Shown piece after piece: positions 12,219 to 23,679 of a DNA stretch of 64,000 nucleotides (within the stretch, counting starts at the first letter, position 1; each line of letters starts with the position of its first letter). Position numbers and translations under genes: made by a program. A model generated the notes under the pieces. The model did no database searches. It was not told where the DNA came from and worked only from the letters and a program-made list of their open reading frames with translations. Location of the stretch: positions 124,001 through 188,000 of the forward strand of contig MNCI01036636.1 of assembly GCA_015680685.1 (NCBI GenBank), in the 5' to 3' direction. This stretch comes from Gnetum montanum (lineage: Eukaryota; Streptophyta; Gnetopsida; Gnetales; Gnetaceae).

Positions 12219-12487
12219 CAGGAAGATGCTTTATGTGATATCATTGAGATGAAATATATTGTAAATGAAAGGACTTCTAACTCCACATATGAAGCAGCAT
12301 GCAATGTACATGGTAGTAATTACAAAGAGAATGCATGGAGGCAAGAAAGCGTTCCTAGATTTAAGTTCCTAAAGAAGAAAGAATTTAAAAGAGGAAATAG
12401 GTCATCCTGTTAAAGAGCAAATGTTCCAGATTGTGAAATGTCTTCAACAGTTTGCACATTACATAGTTGCAACAACGGATGAGGTTA
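12219..12487 (+). pseudogene. Broken copy of unknown frame at 58415-58804
   Basis: Colinear with 58415-58804 but with stops, a shifted frame and an internal loss of about 125 bp near 12429. The copy 2 version is open for 129 codons. I recognise no family in either. It may be a short unknown gene fragment or simply a chance frame. Confidence 0.3.
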
Positions 12488-13540
12488 GGAATTGGATAAT
12501 GCCTATCAACCGCAGATATAACCTCAGTGCCCTTCTTACCGAGAGGAAACTAGCCATACGCATAATTACTAGCTTCACAAGGCAAGATCTGTAATCAGAA
12601 GTGTTGCCAAGCCCCAATTCAGGCTTCCCAACAGCATCCCCTGCTAGAACATCCCCAAAGGCAGAGTCTACCGTGATTCCAGAGTTTACCATTCGCGTTA
12701 CAAAGAGATGGATATTTACAAAGAAGGAGAGCCGCCGTTAGTTGACAACGGGCCGTGCAAGAACATATATACAATAGAATGTCGCTTCATCCACCAGATG
12801 GAGCTGGGAAACCTTTTCCTGACCTAAGATCCAACACAAGCTCACGTCTATTTGCTGCCATTCAACGTGGTGATGATGGTGAGCTATCTCTACAAGCACG
12901 ATCACAGTTAGGCACTGCAGTTAGGCACTGCTCGATAACTTTGTGGCCAATTATGTTCACGTCGGCTCTGGGAAACACCCATTCTGGAACCGCAGCCACA
13001 GCGCGGACCACTTCATGCTTGCCATGGCTGGGAGTTGCACGTGTTAAAAGCAAACAAGGATCTGTAAAGAAACCCGATCCAAGTACTGTGCCACGCGTTC
13101 ATCGAGTACTATGCGGAATGGCAGTAGGGATCAACGTGTGTCTGTGTGCAGCTCTGATGTTGCTTTACTCTCTGTTCGGAAGGCAGTGTTGCAGTGACGC
13201 TGTGTACGTGCCACATTGGGAATCCACGCCCATCCAGCCAGGTGCTTACAGGACATTGTAGCAGGGCAGAGTTTTTGGAGTTCCAATCTTAATGAAGAAA
13301 CATAACAAAAATTCATAAAAAATATCGATCATGATGAATATCGGCAGTTTGTTTATCAGCTGGATTTATTTGCCCCATGAATGTTTATTTTATGGCATTG
13401 CTTTATATTCTCATTAGTTACTGTGTACAAAGAAGCAAAGGTTTCAATGTAGAGTAGTCTTTGATAAAAGTGGAAAAAATTAACAATTAAAAGAAAAAAG
13501 AAAAAAACTTATTATGCAACACTTGTTCAATGCAATGCTC
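12488..13540. other. More GC-rich unrecognised segment
   Basis: Base composition is visibly higher in G+C than both neighbours, especially 12740-13260. A 168-codon plus frame (12755-13261, MQEHIYNRMSLHPPDGAG...) and minus frames (12459-12692 with SAFGDVLAGDAVGKPELGLG; 12862-13053 with HEVVRAVAAVPEWVFPRADV) overlap, and at most one can be real. The minus-strand text looks more protein-like, and a possible donor TCTCGGTAAG sits near 12535. I recognise no family. It may be host gene sequence in the U3 of the C-like LTR that follows, or an independent gene remnant. Confidence 0.35.
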
Positions 13541-13625
13541 TATATGAATTGAACACTTGTCAATTATCTATAGTAGTTATAATTAATTATCTTGGTGGCT
13601 ATAACTACCAAAGAGGGACATCTGG
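13540..13625 (+). mobile_element. C-like LTR, piece left of the family B insertion
   Basis: Joining 13625 to 20242 restores GGGACATCTGGCAATTATGG, which resembles GGAGACATTTGGCTATTAT in the family C LTRs (minus strand near 30310 and 36430). Element B therefore inserted into a plus-strand C-like LTR. Where this LTR begins is not clear. It may extend left into the GC-rich segment. Confidence 0.6.
13621..13625 (+). repeat. Target-site duplication of element B (left)
   Basis: TCTGG directly before the left LTR, repeated at 20237-20241 directly after the right LTR. A 5-bp duplication is standard for Ty3/gypsy integrase. Confidence 0.9.
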
Positions 13626-14187
13626 TGTGAGACAGGTAGCAAGGTTGCTGGTAGCCTGCTACCTTCCCCACGGTTTGGGGGCCATGTGGGCACAAGGGGT
13701 CCTCCACTCCTTGTGTCTTCGGAACTATACTGGCATGGCAGTTCCATGCATTAGTAAGAGGAGGCTACGACTTACCTCATTACCCCACTGGGTAGGACCT
13801 TGCCTGGGAGGGTTGCGTAGTTCAACTCTACGTTGGGGCTTTTTTACCGTGTGTCATGGGACGTGCTATGGGATGTTGTGTGCGCTCCTTGGAGCACAAC
13901 ACCAACTACCAGCATATGGTGATGAATCTGGAGGGTTCAACTAGTAGTCCCCGTGGTGTCCATATCAGTGGAGCAAGGGAGTGCTATCTAGCTTGTTAGC
14001 GTATCACGACTATTGATTATGAAACACTGCTAAGGAGACATGCTAACACTAACACATTGTTTGTTGGCATGTGTTTCAGGATTGTTGATGGCTGAGGCGT
14101 ATTCCTCTTGAGTTTTGTCCTGATTCAGAATCTACTTGGGAAACTCTTGGGGTGCTGAACAACGTTCTCAGGGACAGCGTTTTTATA
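13626..14187 (+). mobile_element. Left LTR of chromovirus B (562 bp)
   Basis: Begins TGTGAGACAGGTAGCAAGG and ends GCGTTTTTATA, the last bases having decayed from the ACA seen in the right LTR. Aligns along its length with 19710-20236, with roughly 40-50 mismatches by eye, mostly transitions. A segment of about 35-40 bp (around 13970-14007) is missing from the right LTR. This much divergence points to an old insertion. Confidence 0.93.
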
Positions 14188-14189
14188 GA

Positions 14190-14201
14190 TGGTATCAGAG
14201 C
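14190..14201 (+). other. Primer-binding site of element B (Met tRNA)
   Basis: TGGTATCAGAGC two bases after the left LTR. It is complementary to the 3' end of plant initiator methionine tRNA, the usual primer of many plant LTR elements. It fixes the LTR end and plus orientation. Confidence 0.9.
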
Positions 14202-14350
14202 TTCATAGTTTCAGTTATTGTTAAAACGTTCTCGCTAAGTGGGTACCAAGGTTTGTGGGTTGGGAGGTTTCTGTTTTCACCATTTTCAACTTCTGCCAAC
14301 CACTCTCCCTTAGAGGGTGGCCTTGTGCTAAAGCTCTCTCTTTGGCAAAC

Positions 14351-15648
14351 ATGGAGCCTAGTGGACCAAGTGACATGGTTGATGTTCAAGCAAATCTAGA
14401 AATTGAGGCCGAAATAGAACTTGGTCAAGATGAGACTAAGTTTCAAATGTTATGGGATCATGTCAAGGCAATTGATGAGGCCTTAGCCTATCCTGGTCCA
14501 AAAATTGTGGATGCTATCCATCACATTCTTAAATATGTGGACTTGCCACAAGAAAAGATGGATCTTCGCTCCAAGGACAGGGTTAGAGGCTAAGGTATTG
14601 ATCTTGGAGGGTCGTCTGGATCGTATGATCAACCTCTACAAGCATCTATTCAGATCCTTGGAAGAGGCACAAACAAAAGCATCCTTGGTTGAGGACGTAG
14701 TTGGTTGGGTGAAAGTTCTGGAGGATACCCTAGTGGGGGTAAATCAAGAACTATCTGATTTCAAAATTGAAAATGCCATCCTGAAATCTTCCTTAGCAAG
14801 ACGGTTGGCAAATGAGCCAGTAGTGATAGCCCATATCAAAGTTAGAGAACCGAGTTCTTATGATTGTGAGAGAAATGATGCTAAAATCGATGCCTTCCTT
14901 CATGATGGGGAGTTGTACCTAAATATCGAGGATGTTCCTGCAACCCAAAAGGTCTCCACAGGATCACAATTTCTCATAGGAAGTGCTAAGCTATAGTGGC
15001 TTAGCCTCCTTCATGCCCAAGAAAAGGGCACCATGACAGAAAAGATCGAGACATGGGATAGCTTTAAGGCTGCATTGATCAAACAATTCCATCCTAGGAA
15101 CTCTTGATGGGTCTCTAGAACCAAGCTAGAGCCCCTAAAACATTCAAGGAAGCTTGAGGATTATATCAATAGCTTCCAAGAACTCATGTTGCTGATTCCC
15201 GATATGGGAGATCAGTATCATTTCTTCAAATTTGTAAATGGGCTACAACAATGGGCATAGATGGAATTGCATCAAAGAGGCATTGACTCCCTCATGGAGG
15301 CTATTGCGGTTGTTGGCACTTTTCTGGACTTCAAGGCAACAAAGCCAAATAAGGGCAAGCCTAGGAAGTGTAAGCATGACATGCCCTCCCACTCTCAGAG
15401 AACAAATATAGGATCCATCAAAGGTGGGAATACCTTAAGATTAGTTCAGCAAGGTAGTCGCTTGACGGGTGGTCCTCCAGGGAATCAAGGCTCTCAACAA
15501 AAACGTAAGGATGTAGGGAGCAAGTGGCAACCTGGGGCCAAGAATAAGCAGTTTACAGAAAGTGCCTTTAAGGGGCCAATTCAATGCTTCTTGTGTTATG
15601 GAAATCACTTGGCAAGAAATTGTCCCCTGAGTTTAGGAAGGACTTAGA
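14351..15648 (+). pseudogene. Element B gag
   Basis: Starts MEPSGPSDMVDVQANLE at 14351. A frame change occurs near 14580. A coiled, charged stretch follows (EGRLDRMINLYKHLFRSLEE). The capsid-like gag domain lies at about 15045-15260: WDSFKAALIKQFHPRN, KLEDYINSFQELMLLIPD and KFVNGLQQWA. A zinc knuckle near 15590 reads CFLCYGNHLARNC, spacing C-x2-C-x3-H-x4-C, as in many plant Ty3 gag proteins. In-frame stops at about 14994, 15107 and 15258 disable it. It is upstream of and co-oriented with the protease and RT of the same element. Confidence 0.88.
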
Positions 15649-15799
15649 ATAGGCAAGGGCCAGCTCCTGAAAAATAATTGATGGAACTCGATTATCGCCC
15701 TGACCCATGCCTTCACATTACTAATGGAAGCACATCATTGGAACAATGAAGGCTAGCGGTGATGATGGAGTTATCAGACATGGTTACACAGAGGTTAGG

Positions 15800-16218
15800 A
15801 GCTGGAAACTCCCAGAATCCTAATCCTGATACTCTACATTATGAGCTCAAGTCAGCTAAGTGCCCTCACTAATAATGGGGCTAGTCACAATTACATGGTT
15901 CCAGCCATGGTGAAAGACTTGTAGCTAAAGATGGAACCCATCCAAGCATCCTGCAAGCTAGCCAAGTTTAGGCCCCTTCGGTTCATCGAGGTGTGTCATG
16001 GTGTTCCCATTCAAGTGGGCTCATGGCAAGGAGTGCTAGATTTTTCAATTCTAGATATAGAATCCTTTCAGGTCATTTTGGGACAAGAATTTTTACGCAA
16101 GGCCAAAGTTTTCACAGCTCCACATTTGGGCCTAATTTTTATTTCACATGAAAGCTCCCCATGCATTATTCAAACTCATGGAGCACAGATGGAAAAGGAT
16201 GAGGTTGCTAGCCCCTAG
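15800..16218 (+). pseudogene. Element B aspartic protease
   Basis: Retropepsin remnant. The active-site region reads NNGASHNYMV near 15870-15900, where the family normally has D-S-G; a G-to-A change has turned the catalytic Asp codon into Asn. Downstream come KFRPLRFIEVCHGVPIQV and the C-terminal SFQVILGQEFLRKAK. There is a stop between the active-site segment and the 15931 frame. It would have matured gag-pol, but is dead by both the active-site change and the stop. Confidence 0.85.
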
Positions 16219-16347
16219 ATTGTGTCACCAATGATGATGAAACGCTTGGCTAGGGACCCTCCTAGGAAATTTCTACTAGCTATGCAAACGAGTGATCCTT
16301 TTGAGGCTTGTGGATCCTAAGCTATTGTTGACCCATGCATAGCACAG

Positions 16348-17560
16348 GTGTTCGATAAGTTTAAAGATGTGATGCCACCTGAATTGCTTGGTAGTTTGCC
16401 ACCTCGGAGAGCAGTGGACCGCAAAATCGAATTACAGCCTGACACTGATCCTCCTATCCAAAGGCCATACCGATTAATAGGACCAGAATTGGGGGAATTG
16501 AAAAAGCAACTTGAAGGTTTAATGTCCAAGGGATATATTCAAGAAAAAGTACCTAGTACCACTCATTTTTGACTTGTTCGATCAATTGGCAGGGGCTCGA
16601 TATTTTACCCAGCTAGACCTCAGGCAAGGGTACTACCAGGTTTGCATTGCAGAAGGGGACGAAGTAAAAACTACATGTGTGACGTGGTATGGGTCGTATG
16701 AATGAACCGTAATGCCTTTCGGGCTTTGTAATGCACCAACTACATTTTGTACCTTGATGAACGAGATATTTCCACCCTTCCTAGATAAATTTGTGGTCGT
16801 TTATCTTGATGACATCTTGATATATAGCCAGTCAATGGAGGAACATGCCCTCCACCTATAGATGGTTCTTGAAAGCTATGAGAAAATCGGTTGTATGTTA
16901 AGAAAGAAAAATGTAAATTCTACTGCTCGAAGCTAAAATTTTTGGGGCATCTCATAAGGTATGAGCAGGTAAAGCCAAATCCGAAGAAGGTAGAGGTTGT
17001 GCGCCAATGGCCTGCTCCCACTAATGTGCATGAGGTTAGATAGTTCATGTGGTTAACTAGTTTCTATCAGAAATTCATCAAATTTTTTTTAGGAATTGTT
17101 GCTCCTCTGACCAATCTGTAAAAAAAAGAAGTTGCATGGGAGTGGGATGCAAATTGTCAGAAAGCCTTCGAGAGGATCAAAGAGGCTTTAACCTCCCATC
17201 TAGTGTTAGCATTGCCTGATTTCTTGAAACCTTTTGAGGTTCATATGGATGCCAGTGACAATACAATTGGGGGCATCTTGCTACAGGAAGGTCATCCTAT
17301 CACTTATGAAAGCTGGAAACTGAATCAAGTAGAGCAGAGGTGGCCAACCCATGAAAAGGAAACGTTCACTATTGTCCATTGCTTGAGAGCATGGAGACAC
17401 TACTTGCTAGAAAGTCATGTCCTCGTAAATACTGATAATCTGGCCACTAGCTACTTGATGAATTAAACGAAGTTGAGGCCCAAACAGCCTCGATGGTTGG
17501 CCATGTTGTCCAAATTTTATTTGTAATTGACTTACCGTCTTGGAAAGGAGAATGTGGTGG
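16348..17560 (+). pseudogene. Element B reverse transcriptase and RNase H
   Basis: RT starts with FDKFKDVMPPELLGSLPPRR and IQRPYRLIGPELGELKKQL. The next expected segment (about 40 residues with the VKKKDG and CIDYRALN motifs) is absent, and the sequence jumps with a frame change at about 16568 to [33 protein letters not shown] and the catalytic YLDDILIYS (about 16800) follow. RNase H at about 17180-17560 shows HMDASDNTIGGILLQEG, HEKETFTIVHCLRAWRHYL and TDNLATSYL. Stops include TGA for a Trp in WYGSYE-TVMPF and TAG near 16860. Co-linear with integrase downstream. Confidence 0.92.
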
Positions 17561-19090
17561 TAGATGCATTGAGTTACCGTCCTCAACCTGCCTCTCAACT
17601 CTTTTCCATCATTGGGCCACAAACATCACACGTTCAATGTGATGAAGTGTTGTTGGCTAGAATTCGAGATGGTTTGAAAAGGGACCCCCATATCATTGAT
17701 TTAATGAAGCTGATAGAAACTAGACGAGCACCACAGTTCAAAATGAGGGATGGACTGCTTTGGTTTCGTGATAATCGAATATGCATTCCGGATTAGGATG
17801 GCCTATGCAAGGAGATCATCCGAGAATGCCATGACACATAGTGGGTAGGGAACCCTAGATAGCAAAGGACCTTGGCTATCATTGATAGAACCTTCTTCTA
17901 GCCAAAAATGTATCGAGATGTGATTGCTTATATCTAGAAGTGTCTGATGTGCCAGCAGGATAAGGGGTCTATGGAGCATCTAGGTGGTCTTCTACTACCC
18001 TTGGAAATCCCTTCATTTTCATGGGCTACAGTGTTTATGGACTTCATAACAAGATTGCCAAATATTCAAGGCTTAAGCAGCATTATTGTTGTGGTGGAAA
18101 AATTCTCTAACTTTTCCATATTCATTCCCTGTCCATCACAGTGTTCAACTGAGGACACGGCAGTGTACTATTTTTACAGGGTGGTTCGATATTTTGAGTT
18201 ACCCATGAGCATTATTTCAGATTGGGATCCATGCTTCACAAGTGCTTTCTGGCAAGCACTATTTGGCATGATGGGCACCACCCTCAAATTATCAACGAGC
18301 TTTCATCCATAGACCAATGGGCAGATGAAACGAATGAATCGGTTACTTGAAGTGTACCTTTGTCACTATGTTCGTAGTGACCAAAAGAACTAGTCATTTC
18401 TATTAGGGATTACCAAGCTGAGCTATAACATCCAGAAGTCCTCAGCTACTAGGTTTTCTCCTGTAGAACTGGTAATGGGGAGGCAGCCCATTACCCCTCA
18501 TATGATCTCCCCCTTGTTGCAAGGTTGGCATCCCACAGTGAATGAATTCTTGAAGAGGTTGTTTGAAAATGTTGATACAACAAAATATCATCTAGAGAGG
18601 GCAGTGCAACGAATGAAAAAATATGCTAAGTGAAAATGCTAGCCTTGTGAATTCAAGGTGGGAGATTGGGTCCTCTTGAAGTTGGACACACGTCAGTTTA
18701 AACTAAAATAGGGAACTACCTCTAAGTTGATGAGGTAGTATGATGGTCCCTTTCAAATCATCAATAAAATTAACCTTGTGACATACAAGGTTTAGCTACC
18801 AATCAATATGGACCAAGTCCATCCATTTTTTCATGTTAGCATGCAGAAGCTGTTGTCGGTTGGTTTCCCATATCCAGAGAGAAGCCTCTTGATCAGAGAG
18901 TGACCTTGCATACAATCTATACAAGGAAAGAGAAAAGAATGCATCTAAAACTTCCAGACCACTGGCCATGGGGTAGATTTGAAAGTGGAGTTCCTTGTCC
19001 ACTAGAAACATCGTCCTAACTTAGACGATAGCTAGGAACCACAAGAGCGCTTAACATCCCAAGAAAACTTGATCCTGGACTTCTGTAGGG
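17560..19090 (+). pseudogene. Element B integrase with C-terminal chromodomain
   Basis: N-terminal zinc-binding region at about 17820-17960 (HDT...RTLAIIDRTFF and KCLMCQQDKGS). Core at about 18020-18400: first Asp in FMDFITRLP; the second in ISDWDPCFTSAFWQALFG, where the usual SDRDP has become SDWDP; then STSFHP-stop-TNGQ. C-terminal domain: FKVGDWVLLKLDT, YDGPFQII, MDQVHPFFHVSMQKL. At 18970-19080 a chromodomain-like block, VEFLVH-stop-KHRPNLDDS-stop-EPQERL, has both core Trp codons changed to TAG. Chromodomains direct chromoviruses to modified chromatin. At least ten in-frame stops make it non-functional. Confidence 0.92.
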
Positions 19091-19709
19091 AGAAAGCAAT
19101 TGACCTCCCACCTTGTTTGCTCCGATGATGGATGAGAAACCTCCCATGAAAAAAAATTGGAAGAGGTGCGACATGTGATGCCTTATAGGATTTGAGAGCG
19201 AATTCCTATGGGAGTCAGCCTCAAATAGGGGAGGAAGGTTCTTGGAGCCATTCAAAGTGATCTATAGGTGATGGGGCTTAAGATTCAAAGAGTGTTAAAC
19301 TTAAGACCCCTAGATCTTTGGATAAAATGAATCAGGGGATATCCTAGAACTCATGGATCCCTAGGTCGGTGCATTCTATCATGTTGCAATGATAGACCAG
19401 TTGATGTTCTCCCATGGCTGGGCATTTTAGGCTAGGTATGGAAGGATGGATAGTCCAAGTCTTGAGGAGTGATGCTCTTGACTTGGGTGTCAGATGCTAG
19501 GATGAGTCCAAATCCTAGGAAGATGGTTGAGTTCAATGAAAATGCTTTACGGCCTTAGGCTCTAGCAGTTGAACCTTCCATAACCAAAGATCCCTTTGAA
19601 TTTAACTCAGAATAGCATGGGCATACTTCCCCAGAATTGATGGAATTCTCCCTTGATTTTGATGTAGTAGCCTTGCGTGTTACCCAGGCCATGGTCAGAG
19701 GTCGTCACT
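19091..19709 (+). other. Element B 3' non-coding region
   Basis: Between the chromodomain end and the right LTR. No coding signal. An AGGGGAGGAAGG purine tract lies near 19227, but none is adjacent to the LTR, so the polypurine tract has decayed or I cannot place it. Confidence 0.6.
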
Positions 19710-20236
19710 TGTTTTAAGTAGCAGGGTTGCTGATAGCCTGCTACCTCCCACACGGTTTGGGGGCCATGGGGGCACAAGGGGTCCTCCACTCCTTGTGTCT
19801 TCAGAACCATACTGGCATGGTAGTTCCATGCATTAGTTAGAGGAGGCTATGACCTACCTCATTAGCCCACTCAGTAGGACCTTGCCTAGGAGGGTTGCAT
19901 AGTTCAACTCTGCATTGGGGTGTTTTTATTGGGTGTGTCATGGGATGTGCTATGGGATGTTGCGTGCACTCCTTGGAGCATGACACCAACTACCAGCATG
20001 CAGTGATGAATCTGGAGGGTTTAGCTGGTAGTCCCCATGGTGTCCACGTGAGTCACGACTATTGTTTATGAAACACCGCTCAAGAGACATGCTAACACTA
20101 ACACATCGTTTGTTGGCATGTGTTTTAGGATTGTTGATGGCTGAGGTGTATTCCTCTTCAGTTTTGTCCTGATTCAGAATCTGCTTGGGAAACTCTTGGG
20201 GTGCTAAACAACGTTCTTAGGGACAGCGTTGTTACA
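19710..20236 (+). mobile_element. Right LTR of chromovirus B (527 bp)
   Basis: Begins TGTTTTAAGTAGCAGGG and ends AGCGTTGTTACA, giving TGT...ACA ends. Flanked by the TCTGG duplication. Lacks about 35-40 bp present in the left LTR. Confidence 0.93.
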
Positions 20237-20241
20237 TCTGG
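20237..20241 (+). repeat. Target-site duplication of element B (right)
   Basis: TCTGG directly after the ACA end of the right LTR, identical to 13621-13625. Confidence 0.9.
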
Positions 20242-21445
20242 CAATTATGGTTATAACTCCATGGTTGTTATAACTAATTATCGTTAATTTATATGATGGT
20301 TATAACCAACCCCCATAATGTTTGTAACTTATCTCAACTTCTCATAATGACTGTAAATGTTTTGATGTCAGTATAAAAGGGTTTCAAGGGTAGAATTCAA
20401 AGAAAATCTTGTGAGTTTGTTTCTTCTCATTTTGTGTTAGTCGCTTAGCTAATGGTTTAAATAGTATCATGCTTGGCATTTAATTTTGAGATTTTTCTAG
20501 GTTTCCTTTATAGTTTTGTTTTTGTGTAATATTAGACTTTTATTAAGGTTTTCCAAATAAGAGCTTATGTTGTATTAGAGAAGCATCTTAAGTAATTTAA
20601 TAGAACTGTCTTATAGAAATTTCTTGTTTGAGTTCAGGGAATCTAGATAATCTTTGATACTTTGAGATGACTAAAATAGCTTCTTTATTTATAAATTTTA
20701 TTACCTTAATATTGAAATATTGAAATTGTTAAACTTTTTTGGAAGTTCTATTGTTCACAATTCTTAATTAATTTTAATTAGCTAAATTGAAGCTTGTATT
20801 TTGTCATTTACAAATCATTTTTGTAGTTAAATAAAATTATCTTTTATGAAATTGCTTGTTGAGCTTGGAACGTTTGGACAATTCATAATAGATTGAATTT
20901 GAATAACTTTATTACAAGTGTTTCCTCATGTCAATGTACCTTGGTTAAATGTTTGAGATCCTACACAAATCCACTTTCTTTTCTTTTCTATTTCTAAAAT
21001 CCATTGAATCTTGCTCCATTTCTAGTTTTCTTGTAGAATTTTCTTTGTGGAAGAAATTAGGAGTAGATTGGTAGAATTGCGCTCAAATGTTTTTGTGATA
21101 TTTTATTTGTTACAAGTAATGTACTATAGGGACTATATAGACGAAGTGATTTGACGAAATAGGAACCTTCAGAAACTCACAATATTTGACAAAGTTAGTT
21201 AAATTTCTTTTATGATAGCCAAATATATTTTTATACACAACTCTCACCATTTCAACATTCACAACAACAAACATATATTCACATTTAGTTCATTTTATAA
21301 CCACTAAGTCTATTTGGAGGTATCTAGGCTTTGGTGTTGCTAAAGACTAGTACGCACCTAAACCCTATTTGAAGAACACGTTCATTTTTCATGATCCCAA
21401 ATTCATAAGATTAAAGGCCCACAACATTGGTAGTCCCAATGGTCA
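20242..21445 (+). mobile_element. C-like LTR, 3' part, plus strand
   Basis: Inverse match to the family C LTRs on the minus strand (29065-30342, 34942-36463, 40170-41540), closest to the last. A TATA box TATAAAAG is at 20372-20379. It ends AATGGTCATCAACA near 21445, comparable with GGTCACCAACA in the others. It is the right half of the LTR split by element B. Confidence 0.8.
20372..20379 (+). promoter_or_regulatory. TATA box of C-like LTR
   Basis: TATAAAAG in a GTCAGTATAAAAGGGTTTC context. The other three C-family LTRs have TATAAAAAGG or TATAAAAGGG at the matching position on the minus strand (about 30042-30052, 36141-36150, 41284-41294). Confidence 0.7.
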
Positions 21446-22160
21446 TCAACAGTAACATGTCTTTCTAGTAAAACACCTAGAAATTATATTTTGTGCATTT
21501 ATTATGTTTTTACTATGTCAACCTTATCAAAGGACTACCTTCAGCCATGGCTAACATGTCTTTCTAGTAACATGGTAAGGTAGCACTTATTTTAGACATT
21601 CTTCTATTTTTCATTAGAACTCAAGTAAATAATACAAATTAATAATAGGATAAGAGTTATAATAGTATCCTTAGAGAATTCACAAATCCCCTTGATGTCA
21701 TACTTGTTTCATTCCTGCTTGGTTCTTCACTTTTCTATCTCGACATAATGATCATAAGTTTATTTAATATTTATTGTGAAAAAAATATCATTATGGCCAT
21801 GGTAAGAACCTCTTATTATTGGAAATGAGTGGATAGATGATGTGGTCTCAGTATATACAAAATCAATCCTTCCATGATTTGATAGTATAGAGTAATTTTC
21901 ACATTATTAGGACTACATCTTGCTTTATTCCTTTGGATTTTATTTGAAAAATTAACAAAAATATTTACAAGAAAGATGATGAAAAATCATAGAAAAATTG
22001 ATAAGAATAGTAAAGGATGATAAAAATGTAAAAATGTAGAAATAATTTTAAAAGTATCAAAGAATATAAATTTATTAAGAAATGGGAAAAGTATTGAAGA
22101 ATTTTAACAATATCAAAGAATATGAAAAAGTAGTAAGAAAAGAAAAGATTCAGTGCCTAA
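21446..22160 (+). mobile_element. Leader of plus-strand C-like element
   Basis: Untranslated, A-rich leader after the LTR. Inverse match to 28190-28935: both have TAACATGTCTTTCTAGT twice, GTCAACCTTATCAAAGGAC, CCCCTTGATGTCATAC and an A-rich GAAAAA tract. No coding frame. It ends against the minus-strand integrase of element E, so the rest of this element is missing. Confidence 0.7.
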
Positions 22161-22329
22161 GTATCAAAATGGACACCTGCATGACTATTATTTAAAACAA
22201 TTAACCAAAAGATGAAATGGATTAAGGATTGTTTGGTATATAAGGTAGCATCCATAGAGGAGTTGAGATGTTCATATAATGGTTTGACTTGCTGAATATT
22301 AACTAGGATAAGTTTTTATTGACTAGTTG

Positions 22330-23500
22330 GGTGATATATCTGCATGACACTCGATTGGTATGTTGCATGGAAGATATAGGATCCTTTCTATAAATTTTGA
22401 AATTTAGCCTTCTGTGGCACATGACTAGGATTATAGCATAGGACTTTATCACCTGATTGGATTAATACTTGTTGTATTCTTGTGTTATTCCTACATTTGG
22501 AGTATTTTTTGTGAATCTCATTACTCATCAAAGCTACAAGTCTATTTTCCTCTAAAAGGTTAAGATTCATGAAATGATTTTTCTTTAAGCTGAGTTTAGG
22601 TCCAAGTCAAGCTCACTAGTAGTAGCTAAAGTTTGTAGCTTTGCTTGGATTGGTAGTGTAGGAATGTTTTCATAAACTAGTTCATCAAATGAGTATCCTA
22701 TTGGAAGTTTCCATGTGGATCTATTTGCCCATAGAGCATCATTCAACTTAGTGCTTCAATCCTTTCTAAATTGACTAACTATTCTAATTAATATTCTTGT
22801 GATTTCTTGATTAGTCACTTCTACTTAATCATTTTCCTGGGGATGGTATGGCATGGTTAATTCACCCCAAGTTGCTACATTACCTTTTAAACTATAGCTC
22901 CTATAAAATGTGTTTCATTCTTAGATATGAGCATGCATGGTACTCCAAATCTATTCACCATGTGTTGTTGAAAGAACTTAGCAGCTATTTTGGCTGTGCA
23001 ATCTTTGACTACATCTACTTCTGCCCACTTTGTGCAATAATTAACTATCAGTATAATGTATGATTTCCTATTGGACATTGGTATGATGGGCCCCATAAAA
23101 TTAATTTCCTAAATATCAACTGGCTTTAATGGCTAGATTCATTATTGTGGTCGTACATTTCTAACTGTTACTCCTTCATTGCGATGGAATCTTTCACAAG
23201 ATTGAGTGAATTTATGTGCATCCTTGAATATGGTAGATCAAAAGTAACCTACCACCATAAACTTCAATGCTATTCTGCATCCTACATAGTGACCACCACA
23301 TGGTTTCTTATGCACATCTTGTAGAGTTCTTTGTTAGCTCTCTTATAGAATGCACCATCTTATTAGTCCATCGGCACATACCCTATAAAGATTTCCATTA
23401 ATTTCCATATATTGTTTAACTCAGTGGAAGAACTATTCCTTTTGTTTCTTGTTCCACTTAACAAGAAGCTCTCATGTGATGAGATAATTCATGTAGTAGT
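22330..23500 (-). pseudogene. Element E integrase, decayed
   Basis: Minus-strand Ty3/gypsy integrase. The zinc-binding part is eroded (AHKFTQSCERF near 23210). The core begins MGPIIPMSNRKSYIILIVNYCTKWAEV (22990-23096), where the first catalytic Asp (VDY) is Asn (VNY). The second motif, usually SDNGTHF, reads SKNETHF, so two of three catalytic acids are gone. Further on come TMPYHPQEN, WANRSTWKLPIGYSFDELVY, LNLLEENRLVALMSNEIHKK and GDKVLCYNPSHVPQKAKF at the C-terminus (22388-22570). Many stops. It follows the RNase H block at 23680-23990. Confidence 0.87.
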
Positions 23501-23679
23501 AATCCATGACTTTTCTGTTAAGTTGATTATCATTGTTGTATTTGTAAACAAAATTTCATTGAGAAATTGGTCTAATAATGGTTCTTCCTATTTTGGTGGT
23601 TTCCATCTTAGTCTTAACAAATGATCAAATACAATATTTTTTGTTCCTATCTTATCTATCATAGCTATGTCAAACTCCT

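Larger units (their letters stand above)
6521..12487. repeat. Segmental duplication, copy 1
   Basis: Direct repeat of 51483-58808. Shared blocks in the same order are: part of an LTR (6521-6993), its flank (6994-7052), non-coding DNA (9300-10741), the NPF terminal exon (10742-11605), and the tail (11746-12487). Copy 1 alone has 7052-9299. Copy 1 lacks the DNA matching about 54588-57938 of copy 2, and about 125 bp near 12429. Identity looks high by eye, with many single-base changes and small indels. The left limit is set by the family A insertion. The right limit is where copy 2 is interrupted by another family A element, so the true duplication may be longer. Confidence 0.9.

Noticed and set aside
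12755-13261. 168-codon plus-strand frame as a confident gene
   Set aside because: No recognisable domain, no homologous copy in the window, and the minus-strand text looks at least as protein-like. Kept only within an unassigned segment.
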